This document shows, piece by piece, positions 49,648 to 57,670 of a DNA stretch of 64,000 nucleotides. The DNA comes from Kitasatospora sp. SUK 42 (GTDB taxonomy: Bacteria; Actinomycetota; Actinomycetes; Streptomycetales; Streptomycetaceae). The first letter of the stretch is position 1; each line of letters starts with the position of its first letter. A model generated the notes under the pieces. The model searched no databases. It saw only the letters and a list, made by a program, of their open reading frames with translations, and was not told where the DNA came from. Location: NCBI RefSeq assembly GCF_015776785.2, contig NZ_LFMD02000007.1, positions 281,559 through 345,558 on the forward strand. Reading direction: 5' to 3'. A program made the translations under genes and the position numbers.

Positions 49648-51105
49648 TCAGCGCTCCAGGCTGCGCGCGGTGCGCGCGGCGGTGACCACCCCGAGGACGA
49701 CGATCGCGGCGATCCCGAAGGTCATGTACCGGGCCGCGTCGACCGGGCTGTCCCCGCCCAGGTTGACGAGGGTGCCGGCCAGCGCCGAGGTGACCGAGAT
49801 CGCGATCAGCTGGGTGGTGTTGATCGCCGCGGCCGCCTTGCCGCCCTCGGCGGGGTCGCTGCTACTGCGCATCGCGGTCACGCTCAGGTGCGGGAAGGCC
49901 AGCCCGATTCCGGTACCGGCACCGAACAGCGCCACCGCCCACAGCACCACCCGCAGCCCGGAGGCGTGCCCGGTCTGCGCCAGCCCGTAGACCAGCAGGC
50001 CGGTGACCAGCAACAGCGGGGCGGTGCGGATCGCCAGGGCCCGGCCGCGGACGGAGTCGATCCCGACGCTGAACAGCTGGGCGGCGGTCCAGCCCGCCGA
50101 GGTCGCGGCGCCGAGGAACCCGGCCACCAGCGGGCCGAGACCGCCCAGCTGCTGGCCGAACAGCGGGATGAAGTTCTCCGCCACCACGCCGGCGCAGAGC
50201 ACCGCGACGGTCAGGTAGAGCCACTTCAGCGGGTTGCCGGCCCGGTAGGTCTGCTGCGGCAGCACCGTCGCCGCCCCACGCCGCTCGGCCGCCACGAAGC
50301 CGATCAGCAGCGCCAGCCCGGCGAGCAGGCAGACCGCCGTCGGCCAGCCGCTCGGCACGGTCGAGCTGATGCTGAAGGCGGCCGCCGCCAGGGTGAGCAG
50401 CAGCAGCGAGGCCAGCGGCACCGGGCCGCTGCCCTGCCCTGCTCCGGAGCGCCCGGGCAGCACCCGGCGGGCCAGCGCGGCCAGCACCAGCGCGGCGACC
50501 AGCAGCAGCACGTACCCCCAGCGCCAGGCTCCGAGCTGGGCGAACAGCCCACCCAGCGAGGGCCCGACCAGGGTGCCGACGCCCCACATCGCGGAGACCA
50601 GTCCGGCCCCCCGGGTCCACAGCCGCTCCGGCAGCGCGCTGCGGATCACGGCGTAGCCGAGCCCGGACAGCAGTCCACCGCCGAGCCCCTGCACCACCCG
50701 GCCGAGGATCAGCGCCGCTATCGACGGACTGAGCGCGTTGACCACGGCTCCGGCGCCGAAGACCAGGAAGCCGAGCACGTAGGCGCGGGCCGCGCCGAGG
50801 CGGTCCAGCAGCCGGCTGACCAGCATCGAGGCGATGACGGCGGCCATCAGGAAGCCGGTGGCCACCCACGCGTAGTACCGCTCCCCGCCGATGTCGGCGA
50901 CGATCGAGGGCATCAGCGCGGCGGTGAAGTACAGGTTCATCGCGTACAGCGCGACGCCGCCGGCCAGGATCGACGCGGCGGCCGCGTACCGGCGGGAGAA
51001 GAGTTCACCCCACCCTCCGGAGGCTCCGGACGGTATCGAATCCGGAGGGTAACTTCCATGCTCAGCGGTGATGGTGGCGTTCTCTACGACAGATGATTCG
51101 GTCAC
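49648..51105 (-). CDS. MFS drug-efflux transporter under SoxR control
   Basis: This 485-residue transporter has about 14 hydrophobic segments (DHA2-like). Motif A appears as SRLLDRLGAARAYV, and RVVQGLGGGLLSGLGYAVI and WGVGTLVGPSLGG follow. The GTG start at 51105 coincides with the expected transcription start of a promoter whose 19-bp spacer contains a SoxR-type palindrome. It is therefore probably switched on by redox-active compounds, such as antibiotics with quinone or phenazine rings, and expels them. The antibiotic link is inferred. Confidence 0.9.
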   Translation of the reverse strand: MTESSVVENATITAEHGSYPPDSIPSGASGGWGELFSRRYAAAASILAGGVALYAMNLYFTAALMPSIVADIGGERYYAWVATGFLMAAVIASMLVSRLLDRLGAARAYVLGFLVFGAGAVVNALSPSIAALILGRVVQGLGGGLLSGLGYAVIRSALPERLWTRGAGLVSAMWGVGTLVGPSLGGLFAQLGAWRWGYVLLLVAALVLAALARRVLPGRSGAGQGSGPVPLASLLLLTLAAAAFSISSTVPSGWPTAVCLLAGLALLIGFVAAERRGAATVLPQQTYRAGNPLKWLYLTVAVLCAGVVAENFIPLFGQQLGGLGPLVAGFLGAATSAGWTAAQLFSVGIDSVRGRALAIRTAPLLLVTGLLVYGLAQTGHASGLRVVLWAVALFGAGTGIGLAFPHLSVTAMRSSSDPAEGGKAAAAINTTQLIAISVTSALAGTLVNLGGDSPVDAARYMTFGIAAIVVLGVVTAARTARSLER

Positions 51106-51112
51106 GTCCGGT

Positions 51113-51143
51113 ACGCTAGGACTTCAACAGAACTTGAAGTCAA
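51113..51143 (-). promoter_or_regulatory. MerR-type promoter with SoxR box
   Basis: On the minus strand, TTGACT (51143-51138) and TAGCGT (51118-51113) are separated by 19 bases, longer than the usual 17, as in MerR-family activated promoters. The spacer and minus-35 edge hold ACTTCAA-N6-TTGAAGT (51121-51140). The minus-10 is 7 bases from the GTG, so the message is leaderless. Confidence 0.85.
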
Positions 51144-51152
51144 GGAGTCGCC

Positions 51153-51614
51153 ATGACCACCGCGCCGGTCGATCTGCTGAGCGTCGGTGAGGTGGCCCGG
51201 CGGGCCGGGATCGCCACCTCGGCGGTGCGCTTCTACGAGGACCAGGGGCTGATCTCCTCCGAGCGGTCGGCGGGCAACCAGCGCCGCTACCGGCGGCACG
51301 TGCTGCGCCGGATCTCGCTCATCCTGGTCGCCAAGCGCCTCGGCATCCCGCTCGCCGAGGTCGCCGAGGTCTTCACGGGCCTGCCCGAGGACCGGATGCC
51401 GGGCAAGCACGACTGGGAGCGCATCTCCCGGCGCTGGGCCGAGCAGCTGCACGCCCGGCGGATGGAGCTGGAGCGGCTGGAGTCCGAACTGACCGGCTGC
51501 ATCGGCTGCGGCTGCGTGTCGCTGCGCCGCTGCCGGGTGCTCAACCCGGGCGACGAACTCGCCACCGAGGGGCCCGGCCCGCGCCTGCTGCCGCCGCTCA
51601 CCGAGGAGGCGTGA
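51153..51614 (+). CDS. soxR: Redox-sensing activator SoxR
   Basis: This 153-residue MerR-family protein has a winged HTH (about 8-75; SVGEVARRAGIATSAVRFYEDQGLI), a dimer helix, and the [2Fe-2S] cluster motif CIGCGCVSLRRC with cysteines 116, 119, 121 and 127 (C-x2-C-x-C-x5-C). Oxidation of the cluster activates the target promoter. It diverges from the MFS gene and shares its operator. Actinomycete SoxR responds to redox-active metabolites rather than superoxide in the species studied. The ribosome site is AAGGAG. Confidence 0.96.
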   Translation: MTTAPVDLLSVGEVARRAGIATSAVRFYEDQGLISSERSAGNQRRYRRHVLRRISLILVAKRLGIPLAEVAEVFTGLPEDRMPGKHDWERISRRWAEQLHARRMELERLESELTGCIGCGCVSLRRCRVLNPGDELATEGPGPRLLPPLTEEA

Positions 51615-51635
51615 CGGAGGGTGGGCGGGGTGGAT

Positions 51636-51683
51636 CCCGGTCGGACGCGGCCCTCGTGAGGTTCCCCGCCGCGTCCGACCGGG
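51636..51683. terminator. Terminator between soxR and the ABC genes
   Basis: A 16-bp perfect stem (CCCGGTCGGACGCGGC) with a 16-base loop lies between converging genes. Confidence 0.85.
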
Positions 51684-51695
51684 GGTTCGTGGTGG

Positions 51696-52754
51696 CTACT
51701 CCGGGAAGTGGCAGGCCGCCTCCCGGCCGCCCGTGACACCGGTAGCCGTGGCCGCGCCGCCCGCACCGCCGGTCGCCTCGCCCGCGACACCGGTCGCCGC
51801 ACCCGCACCGCCGGTCCCGACGATCCGCAGCAGCGGCCGCTCCGTCCGGCAGATCTCCCGCGCCTTCGGGCAGCGCGGGTGGAAGGTGCACCCCGTCGGA
51901 GGATCGGCCGGACTCGGCGGGTCGCCGAGCAGCACGATCCGCTCCCGGGCCCGCTCCGCCGCCGGATCCGGCAGCGGCACCGCGGAGAGCAGCGCCCTGG
52001 TGTACGGGTGCGCCGGGTTGCCGTACACCTCGGCCTTGTCGCCGATCTCGACGATCCGGCCGAGGTACATCACCGCGACCCGGTCGCAGACCCGCTTGAC
52101 CACCGAGAGGTCGTGCGCGATGAACACGTACGCCAGGCCCAGCTCCCGCTGCAACCGCTCCATCAGATTGACCACCTGGGCCTGGATGGAGACGTCCAGT
52201 GCGGAGACCGGCTCGTCCGCGATCACCAGCTTCGGCGAGGTGGCCAGCGAGCGGGCGATGCCGATGCGCTGCGCCTGGCCGCCGGAGAACTCGTGCGGGT
52301 AGCGGTCGAGGTGTTCGGGGATCAGCCCGACCAGCTCCATCAGCTCCGCCGCGCGCTTGCGCGCGCCCGCCGCGCTCCCGCCCTGGACCAGCAGCGGCTC
52401 GGAGATGATCCGGGCCACCGTCTGCCGGGGGTTGAGCGAGGAGTACGGGTCCTGGAAGACCATCTGCAGGTTCCGCCGGTGCGGCCGCAGCCGGGCCTGG
52501 GAGAGCCCGCCGATCTCGGTGCCGTCGAAGGTGACGGTGCCCGAGGTCGGGTCGAGCAGCCGGACGATCATCCGCCCGGTGGTGGACTTCCCGCAGCCGG
52601 ACTCCCCGACCAGGCCCAGCGTCTCCCCCGCGCCGAGGTCGAAGCTCACCCCGTCCACGGCCCGGACGGGTGCTCCGGCCCGGCCGGTGCGGCTGCGCCG
52701 CCCGGGGAAGGTCTTCACCAGGTCCCGTACGGACAACAGCGGTTGACTGCTCAC
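51696..52754 (-). CDS. Oligopeptide ABC transporter ATPase (OppF/DppF type)
   Basis: The product has 352 residues. Walker A GESGCGKST lies near residue 50, the signature FSGGQAQRIGIARSL, Walker B LVIADEP, and the C-terminal oligo_HPY segment with CTFHPRCPKAREIC. An odd low-complexity G/A/T/V insert (about 318-343, GTGGAGAATGVAGEATGGAG...) splits the last conserved part REAACHFPE from the core. GTG start, overlapping the preceding gene (GTGA). Last gene of the operon. Confidence 0.92.
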   Translation of the reverse strand: MSSQPLLSVRDLVKTFPGRRSRTGRAGAPVRAVDGVSFDLGAGETLGLVGESGCGKSTTGRMIVRLLDPTSGTVTFDGTEIGGLSQARLRPHRRNLQMVFQDPYSSLNPRQTVARIISEPLLVQGGSAAGARKRAAELMELVGLIPEHLDRYPHEFSGGQAQRIGIARSLATSPKLVIADEPVSALDVSIQAQVVNLMERLQRELGLAYVFIAHDLSVVKRVCDRVAVMYLGRIVEIGDKAEVYGNPAHPYTRALLSAVPLPDPAAERARERIVLLGDPPSPADPPTGCTFHPRCPKAREICRTERPLLRIVGTGGAGAATGVAGEATGGAGGAATATGVTGGREAACHFPE

Positions 52755-53752
52755 AGCACTCCCTCCGGCACCAGCGGCAGGTGACAGGCGGCCTGGTGGC
52801 CGGGGCCGAGCGGGCCGAGCAGCGGGCGCTCGGCCACGCAGCGGGCGTGCTCCTCGGCGGACGCCGCGGTGGTGCGGACGCAGCGCGGGGCGAAGGAGCA
52901 GCCGGGGGCGGGGGCGATCAGCGACGGCGGGCTGCCGGGGATGGCCCGCAGCGGGGCGTCGTCGGTGTCGTCCAGGCGGGGCAGCGAGTCCAGCAGGCCG
53001 CGGGTGTACGGGTGCGCCGGGGTGGCGAAGAGCCGGTCCACCGGGGCCTGTTCGGCCGCCCGGCCGCCGTACATGACCAGCACCTCGTGGGCGACCCGGG
53101 CGACCACGCCGAGGTCGTGGGTGATCATCACGACGCCGAGGCCGCGCTCCTGCTGGATCCGGGCGATCAGATCGAGGATCTGCGCCTGGACGGTGACGTC
53201 GAGGGCCGTGGTGGGCTCGTCGGCGATCAGCAGCTCGGGTTCGCAGGCCAGCGCCATGGCGATCATGACGCGCTGGCGCATGCCGCCGGAGAACTGGTGC
53301 GGGTACTCGTCGACCCGGCGGGCCGGTTCCGGGATGCCGACCTCGGCCAGCATCTCGACCGCCCGGGCCCGGCCGGCCTTGCGTCCGGCCTTGAAGTGCA
53401 CCCGGTAGTGCTCGGCGATCTGCTCGCCGACGGTGTAGAAGGGGTGCAGGCTGGACAGCGGGTCCTGGAAGATCATCGCGATCCGCCGGCCCCGCACCGC
53501 GCCCAGTTCCCGCTCGCCCAGGCCGGTCAGCTCCTGCCCGTTCAGCCGGATCGAGCCGGTGACGGCGGCGCCGCGGTGCAGGCCCATGACGGCGAGCGAG
53601 GTGACGGACTTGCCGCTGCCGGACTCGCCGACCAGGCCGAGGGTGCGTCCGGCCTCGACGGTGAAGGAGATGCCGTCCACGGCCCGGACGGTGCCGCGCG
53701 GGGTGTCGAAGGCGACCTTGAGGTCCTCGACCTCCAGGAGCGCAGTCGTCAT
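52751..53752 (-). CDS. Oligopeptide ABC transporter ATPase (OppD/DppD type)
   Basis: The product has 333 residues. It contains Walker A GESGSGKSV, Q-loop FQDPLSSLHPF, signature FSGGMRQRVMIAMAL, Walker B LLIADEP, the switch histidine in MITHDLGVVA, and a cysteine-rich oligo_HPY tail (PGCSFAPRC). Its ATG overlaps the permease stop by one base. It pairs with the OppF-type subunit to power peptide import. Confidence 0.93.
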   Translation of the reverse strand: MTTALLEVEDLKVAFDTPRGTVRAVDGISFTVEAGRTLGLVGESGSGKSVTSLAVMGLHRGAAVTGSIRLNGQELTGLGERELGAVRGRRIAMIFQDPLSSLHPFYTVGEQIAEHYRVHFKAGRKAGRARAVEMLAEVGIPEPARRVDEYPHQFSGGMRQRVMIAMALACEPELLIADEPTTALDVTVQAQILDLIARIQQERGLGVVMITHDLGVVARVAHEVLVMYGGRAAEQAPVDRLFATPAHPYTRGLLDSLPRLDDTDDAPLRAIPGSPPSLIAPAPGCSFAPRCVRTTAASAEEHARCVAERPLLGPLGPGHQAACHLPLVPEGVL

Positions 53753-54738
53753 CAGTACCTCACTCTCGGGTCGACGAACGCGTAGAGCACGTCGACCAGC
53801 AGGTTCGCCACGACGATGAAGAAGGCGGCGAGCAGGGTGACGCCGAGGATGACGGGCTGGTCGGAGCGGCCCAGGCCGTCGTAGAACAGCCGGCCGACGC
53901 CGGGCAGGCCGAAGATGGACTCGGTGATGACGGCTCCGGCCAGCAGGCCGCCGAGGTCCATGCCGAAGATGGTCAGGATCGGCGTCATCCCCGAGCGCAG
54001 CCCGTGCTTGACCGTCACGGTGCGCGGCGGCAGCCCCTTGGCCCGGGCGGTGCGGATGTACGGCTCGGCCATCGCCTCGATCATCGAGTTGCGGCTCTGC
54101 CTCGCGTACATGGCCGCGTACAGCAGGGCCAGCGCGATCCACGGCAGCAGCAGGTTGGAGGCCCACTCGAAGGGGTTGTCGGTGAACTGGTGGTACGCCG
54201 GGTAGGGCAGCAGCCCGGCCGTCCTGACGACGCCCCAGATCAGCATGATCGAGGTGAAGTAGACCGGCAGCGAGGCGGTGCCGACGGAGAGCACCATCAG
54301 GGTCCTGTCGACCGGCCTGCCCTTGCGCAGCGCCGAGGTGACGCCCGCGCCGAGGCCGAGGACCAGCCAGAGCGCGGCCGCCCCGAGGGCCAGCGAGATG
54401 GAGACCGGCAGCCGGTCGGTGAGCAGGTCCCAGACCGGCAGCCCGTACTCGTACGAGTAGCCGAGGCAGGGGAAGCCGCAGTGCACGGCGCTGGGGCCGG
54501 AGCCGTAGTCGCGCCCGGCGAAGATCCCGCCGAGGTAGGCGAGGAACTGTTCCCAGACCGGCTTGTCCAGGCCCATCGCCGCCTTGACGTCGGCGAGCCG
54601 CTCGGGGCTGCAGGTCTTGCCGCAGGCGGCCGCGGCCGGGTCGTTGGGCAGCAGGTAGAAGATGGCGAAGGTGATGGCGCAGATGGCGAGCAGGATGCCC
54701 GCCACGCCGAGCAGCCGGCGGCCGAGGTAGAGGATCAC
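53752..54738 (-). CDS. Oligopeptide ABC transporter permease (OppB/DppB type)
   Basis: This 328-residue inner-membrane subunit has a first helix near residues 8-28, a large periplasmic-side loop with four cysteines (CGKTC, CGFPC), and the EAA loop ARAKGLPPRTVTVKHGLRSGMTPILT that docks on the ATPase. GTG start at 54738, overlapping the OppC-type stop (GTGA). The cysteine pairs in the outer loop may form disulfides. Confidence 0.92.
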   Translation of the reverse strand: MILYLGRRLLGVAGILLAICAITFAIFYLLPNDPAAAACGKTCSPERLADVKAAMGLDKPVWEQFLAYLGGIFAGRDYGSGPSAVHCGFPCLGYSYEYGLPVWDLLTDRLPVSISLALGAAALWLVLGLGAGVTSALRKGRPVDRTLMVLSVGTASLPVYFTSIMLIWGVVRTAGLLPYPAYHQFTDNPFEWASNLLLPWIALALLYAAMYARQSRNSMIEAMAEPYIRTARAKGLPPRTVTVKHGLRSGMTPILTIFGMDLGGLLAGAVITESIFGLPGVGRLFYDGLGRSDQPVILGVTLLAAFFIVVANLLVDVLYAFVDPRVRY

Positions 54739-55697
54739 GACCGGCCTCCCCGGGGGTCGAGGATGTCGCGCAGCGCGTCCCCGAGCAGGGTGAAGGCGAG
54801 CACGGCGAGGAACAGGAAGACCGTCGGGATCAGGAAGTACGTCGGGTCGGTCTCGTAGTGGACGATGCTCTCGGCGATCATCTGGCCCCAGGACGCGGTC
54901 GGCGGGCGGACGCCCACGCCGAGGTAGCTGAGCGCGGCCTCGGTGGCGATCATGCCGGGGATCAGCAGCGTGGTGTACGCGATGATCGGCCCGGAGACGT
55001 TCGGGAGGATCTCCCGGGTGAGGATCCGCCAGGAGCGCGCGCCGCCGACCTTGGCGGCCTCGACGTACTCGCGGTGCTTGATCGAGAGGGTCTGGCCGCG
55101 CACCACGCGGGCGATGCCGGGCCAGGTGAACAGGCCGATCACCAGGGTGATCAGCAGGATCCGGTTGACGTCCTTGGCCACCGACATCATCGCGATCATG
55201 AAGATCAGCGAGGGAAAGGACATCGTGAGGTCCATCAGCCGGGACAGCAGGGCGTCGGTGCGCCCACCGAAGTAGCCCGCCGCGATGCCGGCCAGGGTGC
55301 CCGCGATCACGACGACGGCGGTCGCGGTGAACGCGATCAGCAGCGAGACCTGCCCTCCGTGCAGCACCCGGGCGAACAGGTCGCGTCCGGTGATCGGCTC
55401 GACGCCCAGCCAGTGCCGGGTGCTGATGCCGCCGAAGTCGCCCCGGGGCATGCCGCCCAGGTAGGGGTCGATGGCACGTTTGTCGAACTCCTCGGGGGAC
55501 CAGCCGCCGAGCGAGCTCAGCGGGCTCGCCAGGGCGGAGGCCAGGAGCAGCACGCCGACGGTGATCAGTCCGAACCGGGCCGAGCCCTTGGCCCACAGCT
55601 GGTCCCAGACCAGCCGCCACGGCCCCCGCCCGGCACTCTTCTTGGCGCCCGCCGCCGTGGACTCGGCCACGGCGGCGGGCTCAGTGGTGGTACTCAT
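54735..55697 (-). CDS. Oligopeptide ABC transporter permease (OppC/DppC type)
   Basis: This 320-residue second permease has an N-terminal OppC_N region and helix (about 40-60) followed by the domain with GRDLFARVLHGGQVSL and the EAA loop EAAKVGGARSWRILTREILPN. The ATG lies 8 bases after the binding-protein gene. The in-frame sequence upstream of this ATG belongs to that gene and is not part of the protein. Confidence 0.93.
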   Translation of the reverse strand: MSTTTEPAAVAESTAAGAKKSAGRGPWRLVWDQLWAKGSARFGLITVGVLLLASALASPLSSLGGWSPEEFDKRAIDPYLGGMPRGDFGGISTRHWLGVEPITGRDLFARVLHGGQVSLLIAFTATAVVVIAGTLAGIAAGYFGGRTDALLSRLMDLTMSFPSLIFMIAMMSVAKDVNRILLITLVIGLFTWPGIARVVRGQTLSIKHREYVEAAKVGGARSWRILTREILPNVSGPIIAYTTLLIPGMIATEAALSYLGVGVRPPTASWGQMIAESIVHYETDPTYFLIPTVFLFLAVLAFTLLGDALRDILDPRGGRS

Positions 55698-55705
55698 CGG
55701 GCCCC

Positions 55706-57454
55706 TCACTTGCCCTTGGCGGGGTCCTTGAGGCCGACCACGGCCATGTCGATCATTCCGGCGTAGCCGGAGTTGCCGAACACGCCGGCCACGTTGCTGC
55801 CGGCCAGCAGCGGGCGGCGCTGCCACATCAGCGGGACGGCCGGGGCCTTCTTCAGCAGGTCCTCGTCCAGCTGCTGCCAGGCCTTGTTGGCCTCGTTGAC
55901 GTCCGTCATGGCCGCGATCTGGTCCATCCGGTCCATCGTGGCCTGGTCGCGGAACTGGCTGAAGTTGCCCTGGTTGCCCTTCTCCTTGATGGTCCGTCCG
56001 TCGAAGATGAACGGGAAGAAGGTCGCGGCGGAGGGGTAGTCCGGGCACCAGCCGTTGATGGTCAGCTCGGGGGCGTTCCTGGCGTCGCCGAGGGTGTCGG
56101 TGAAGGCGGACGGGTCGACCGTGTTGACGGTGACCTGGATACCGGCCTTGGCCAGCGACTGCTGGATCGCCTCGGCGCGGGTCTTGTCTCCCAGGGAGAC
56201 GGTGATCGACATCTTGAGGTCGGTCCTGCCGGCCTCCTTCAGCAGGGCCTTGGCCTTCTCCGGGTCACCCGCGGCCGGGATCTTCAGCGGGTCGGTCTTG
56301 GCACCGCCGGTCAGCGACGGCGGGAGGTAGGAGGTGGCCACGTCCGCCATCGCCGGGCCGCCGAAGGCCGTCACCTGCGCCTCGCGGTCGACCGCCCACA
56401 TCATCGCCTCGCGCACCTTCGGGTCGTCGAAGGGGGCCTTGGAGGTGTTCAGGTACAGCATGTCCGTACAGCCGGTCTGCTCGGCCGCCATGCGGGCCTT
56501 GACGTCCGGCTTGGTCATCACCTTGGAGACGGACTCGTGGGCCATCCACGGCATCTCGATCGCGTTGGCGTCGGCGCCTTCGCTGGCGATGATCCGGTCG
56601 TCGGCCTGACCGCCCTTGATGCCCTGGGTGACCACGATCCTGTCCGGGTACGCCTTGCGGACGCTGTCGGTGGTCTGGTCCCAGTTGGCGTTGCGGACCA
56701 GCACCATCTGCTTGCCGCGGTCGTAGGTCTCGATCTTGTACGGGCCGGAGGAGAAGGGCCGGGAGTCGTACTGGGTGCCCTTCTCCTGGGACTGCGGGAC
56801 CGGGGAGAAGGTCGGGAGGGTGACGGTGTCCGCGAACTCGGCGACCGGGCGCTTGAGGTGGAAGACGATCGTCCTGTCGTCCGGGGTCTCGATGCTCGCC
56901 AGGTGCTCGCCGGTCAGCGGGCCCTTGTAGTTCTCGCCACCGGCCAGGTACTGGACGGCGTAGTCGGGGCCGCCGGTGAGGTCCGGGGAGAAGGACCGCT
57001 CGACGTTGTACTTGATGTCGGCGGACCTGATCGGGGTGCCGTCCTCGTACTTGAGGCCGTCCTTGAGGGTGAAGGTCCACACCTTGCCGCCCTCGGAGGA
57101 CTTGCCGAGGTCGGTGGCGAGGTCCGGGACGATCTCGCTGCCCGCGGCGCCCGGTTCGGACTTGAAGGTGGTCAGGGTGCGGTAGATCAGCCGGGCGCCG
57201 AAGTCCATCTGCGGGAGGGTCCAGTTGCGGGCCGGGTCGAGGTGGGTGAAGTCCTGGTTGGTCAGGACGTTGAGGGTGCCGCCCTTGACCGGGGTGCCGC
57301 CGATGACCGAACCGGACGCGGCGCCCGGGCCCTGGCCGTTCGAGGGCGCGGCGTCGCCGCCGCTGTCGCTCTTGTCGTTCTTGCAGGCCCCGAGGCCGAG
57401 GGTGAGGGTCGCCGCGAGGGCCGCCGCGAGGGCGGCGTGGGTGCGCCTGGTCAT
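55706..57454 (-). CDS. Peptide-binding lipoprotein (SBP family 5)
   Basis: This 582-residue substrate-binding protein has a lipoprotein signal (AALAATLTLGLGAC, cysteine near residue 24), so it is tethered outside the membrane. The family-5 fold shows GGTLNVLTNQDFTHLDPARNW, WTFTLKDGLKYEDGTPIRSADI and FSSGPYKIETYDRG. The specificity is probably for di- to oligopeptides, judged from the operon and neighbouring peptidases. First gene of the five-gene operon; GGAG lies before the ATG. Confidence 0.93.
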   Translation of the reverse strand: MTRRTHAALAAALAATLTLGLGACKNDKSDSGGDAAPSNGQGPGAASGSVIGGTPVKGGTLNVLTNQDFTHLDPARNWTLPQMDFGARLIYRTLTTFKSEPGAAGSEIVPDLATDLGKSSEGGKVWTFTLKDGLKYEDGTPIRSADIKYNVERSFSPDLTGGPDYAVQYLAGGENYKGPLTGEHLASIETPDDRTIVFHLKRPVAEFADTVTLPTFSPVPQSQEKGTQYDSRPFSSGPYKIETYDRGKQMVLVRNANWDQTTDSVRKAYPDRIVVTQGIKGGQADDRIIASEGADANAIEMPWMAHESVSKVMTKPDVKARMAAEQTGCTDMLYLNTSKAPFDDPKVREAMMWAVDREAQVTAFGGPAMADVATSYLPPSLTGGAKTDPLKIPAAGDPEKAKALLKEAGRTDLKMSITVSLGDKTRAEAIQQSLAKAGIQVTVNTVDPSAFTDTLGDARNAPELTINGWCPDYPSAATFFPFIFDGRTIKEKGNQGNFSQFRDQATMDRMDQIAAMTDVNEANKAWQQLDEDLLKKAPAVPLMWQRRPLLAGSNVAGVFGNSGYAGMIDMAVVGLKDPAKGK

Positions 57455-57570
57455 GTGCAACTCCGCTGTGGGGGGCCTGCCGTGAAGCCCGTGGTCCGCC
57501 CCGTCAGGTGGTCCGGGGCCCACAGGGGAGGGCGACCGTCACGGTCTGGCCGTTCCCCCGGTGTGAGCTG

Positions 57571-57594
57571 TAACATAGTAATGTGAAATTGCAC
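57571..57594. promoter_or_regulatory. Shared peptide-gene motif, site 3
   Basis: TAACATAGTAATGTGAAATTGCAC contains ATGTGAAAT (57581-57589). It lies between the binding-protein gene and the M24 peptidase gene, overlapping a possible TATGTT minus-10 of the transporter operon. The divergent layout means one site could serve both units. Confidence 0.65.
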
Positions 57595-57670
57595 TGCACA
57601 AGAGGTGGCGGCACCCGTTACCGAGCCGTGTCCGTGCCGCACCTCCCAAGCCCCGCCTAGGAGTTCACCG

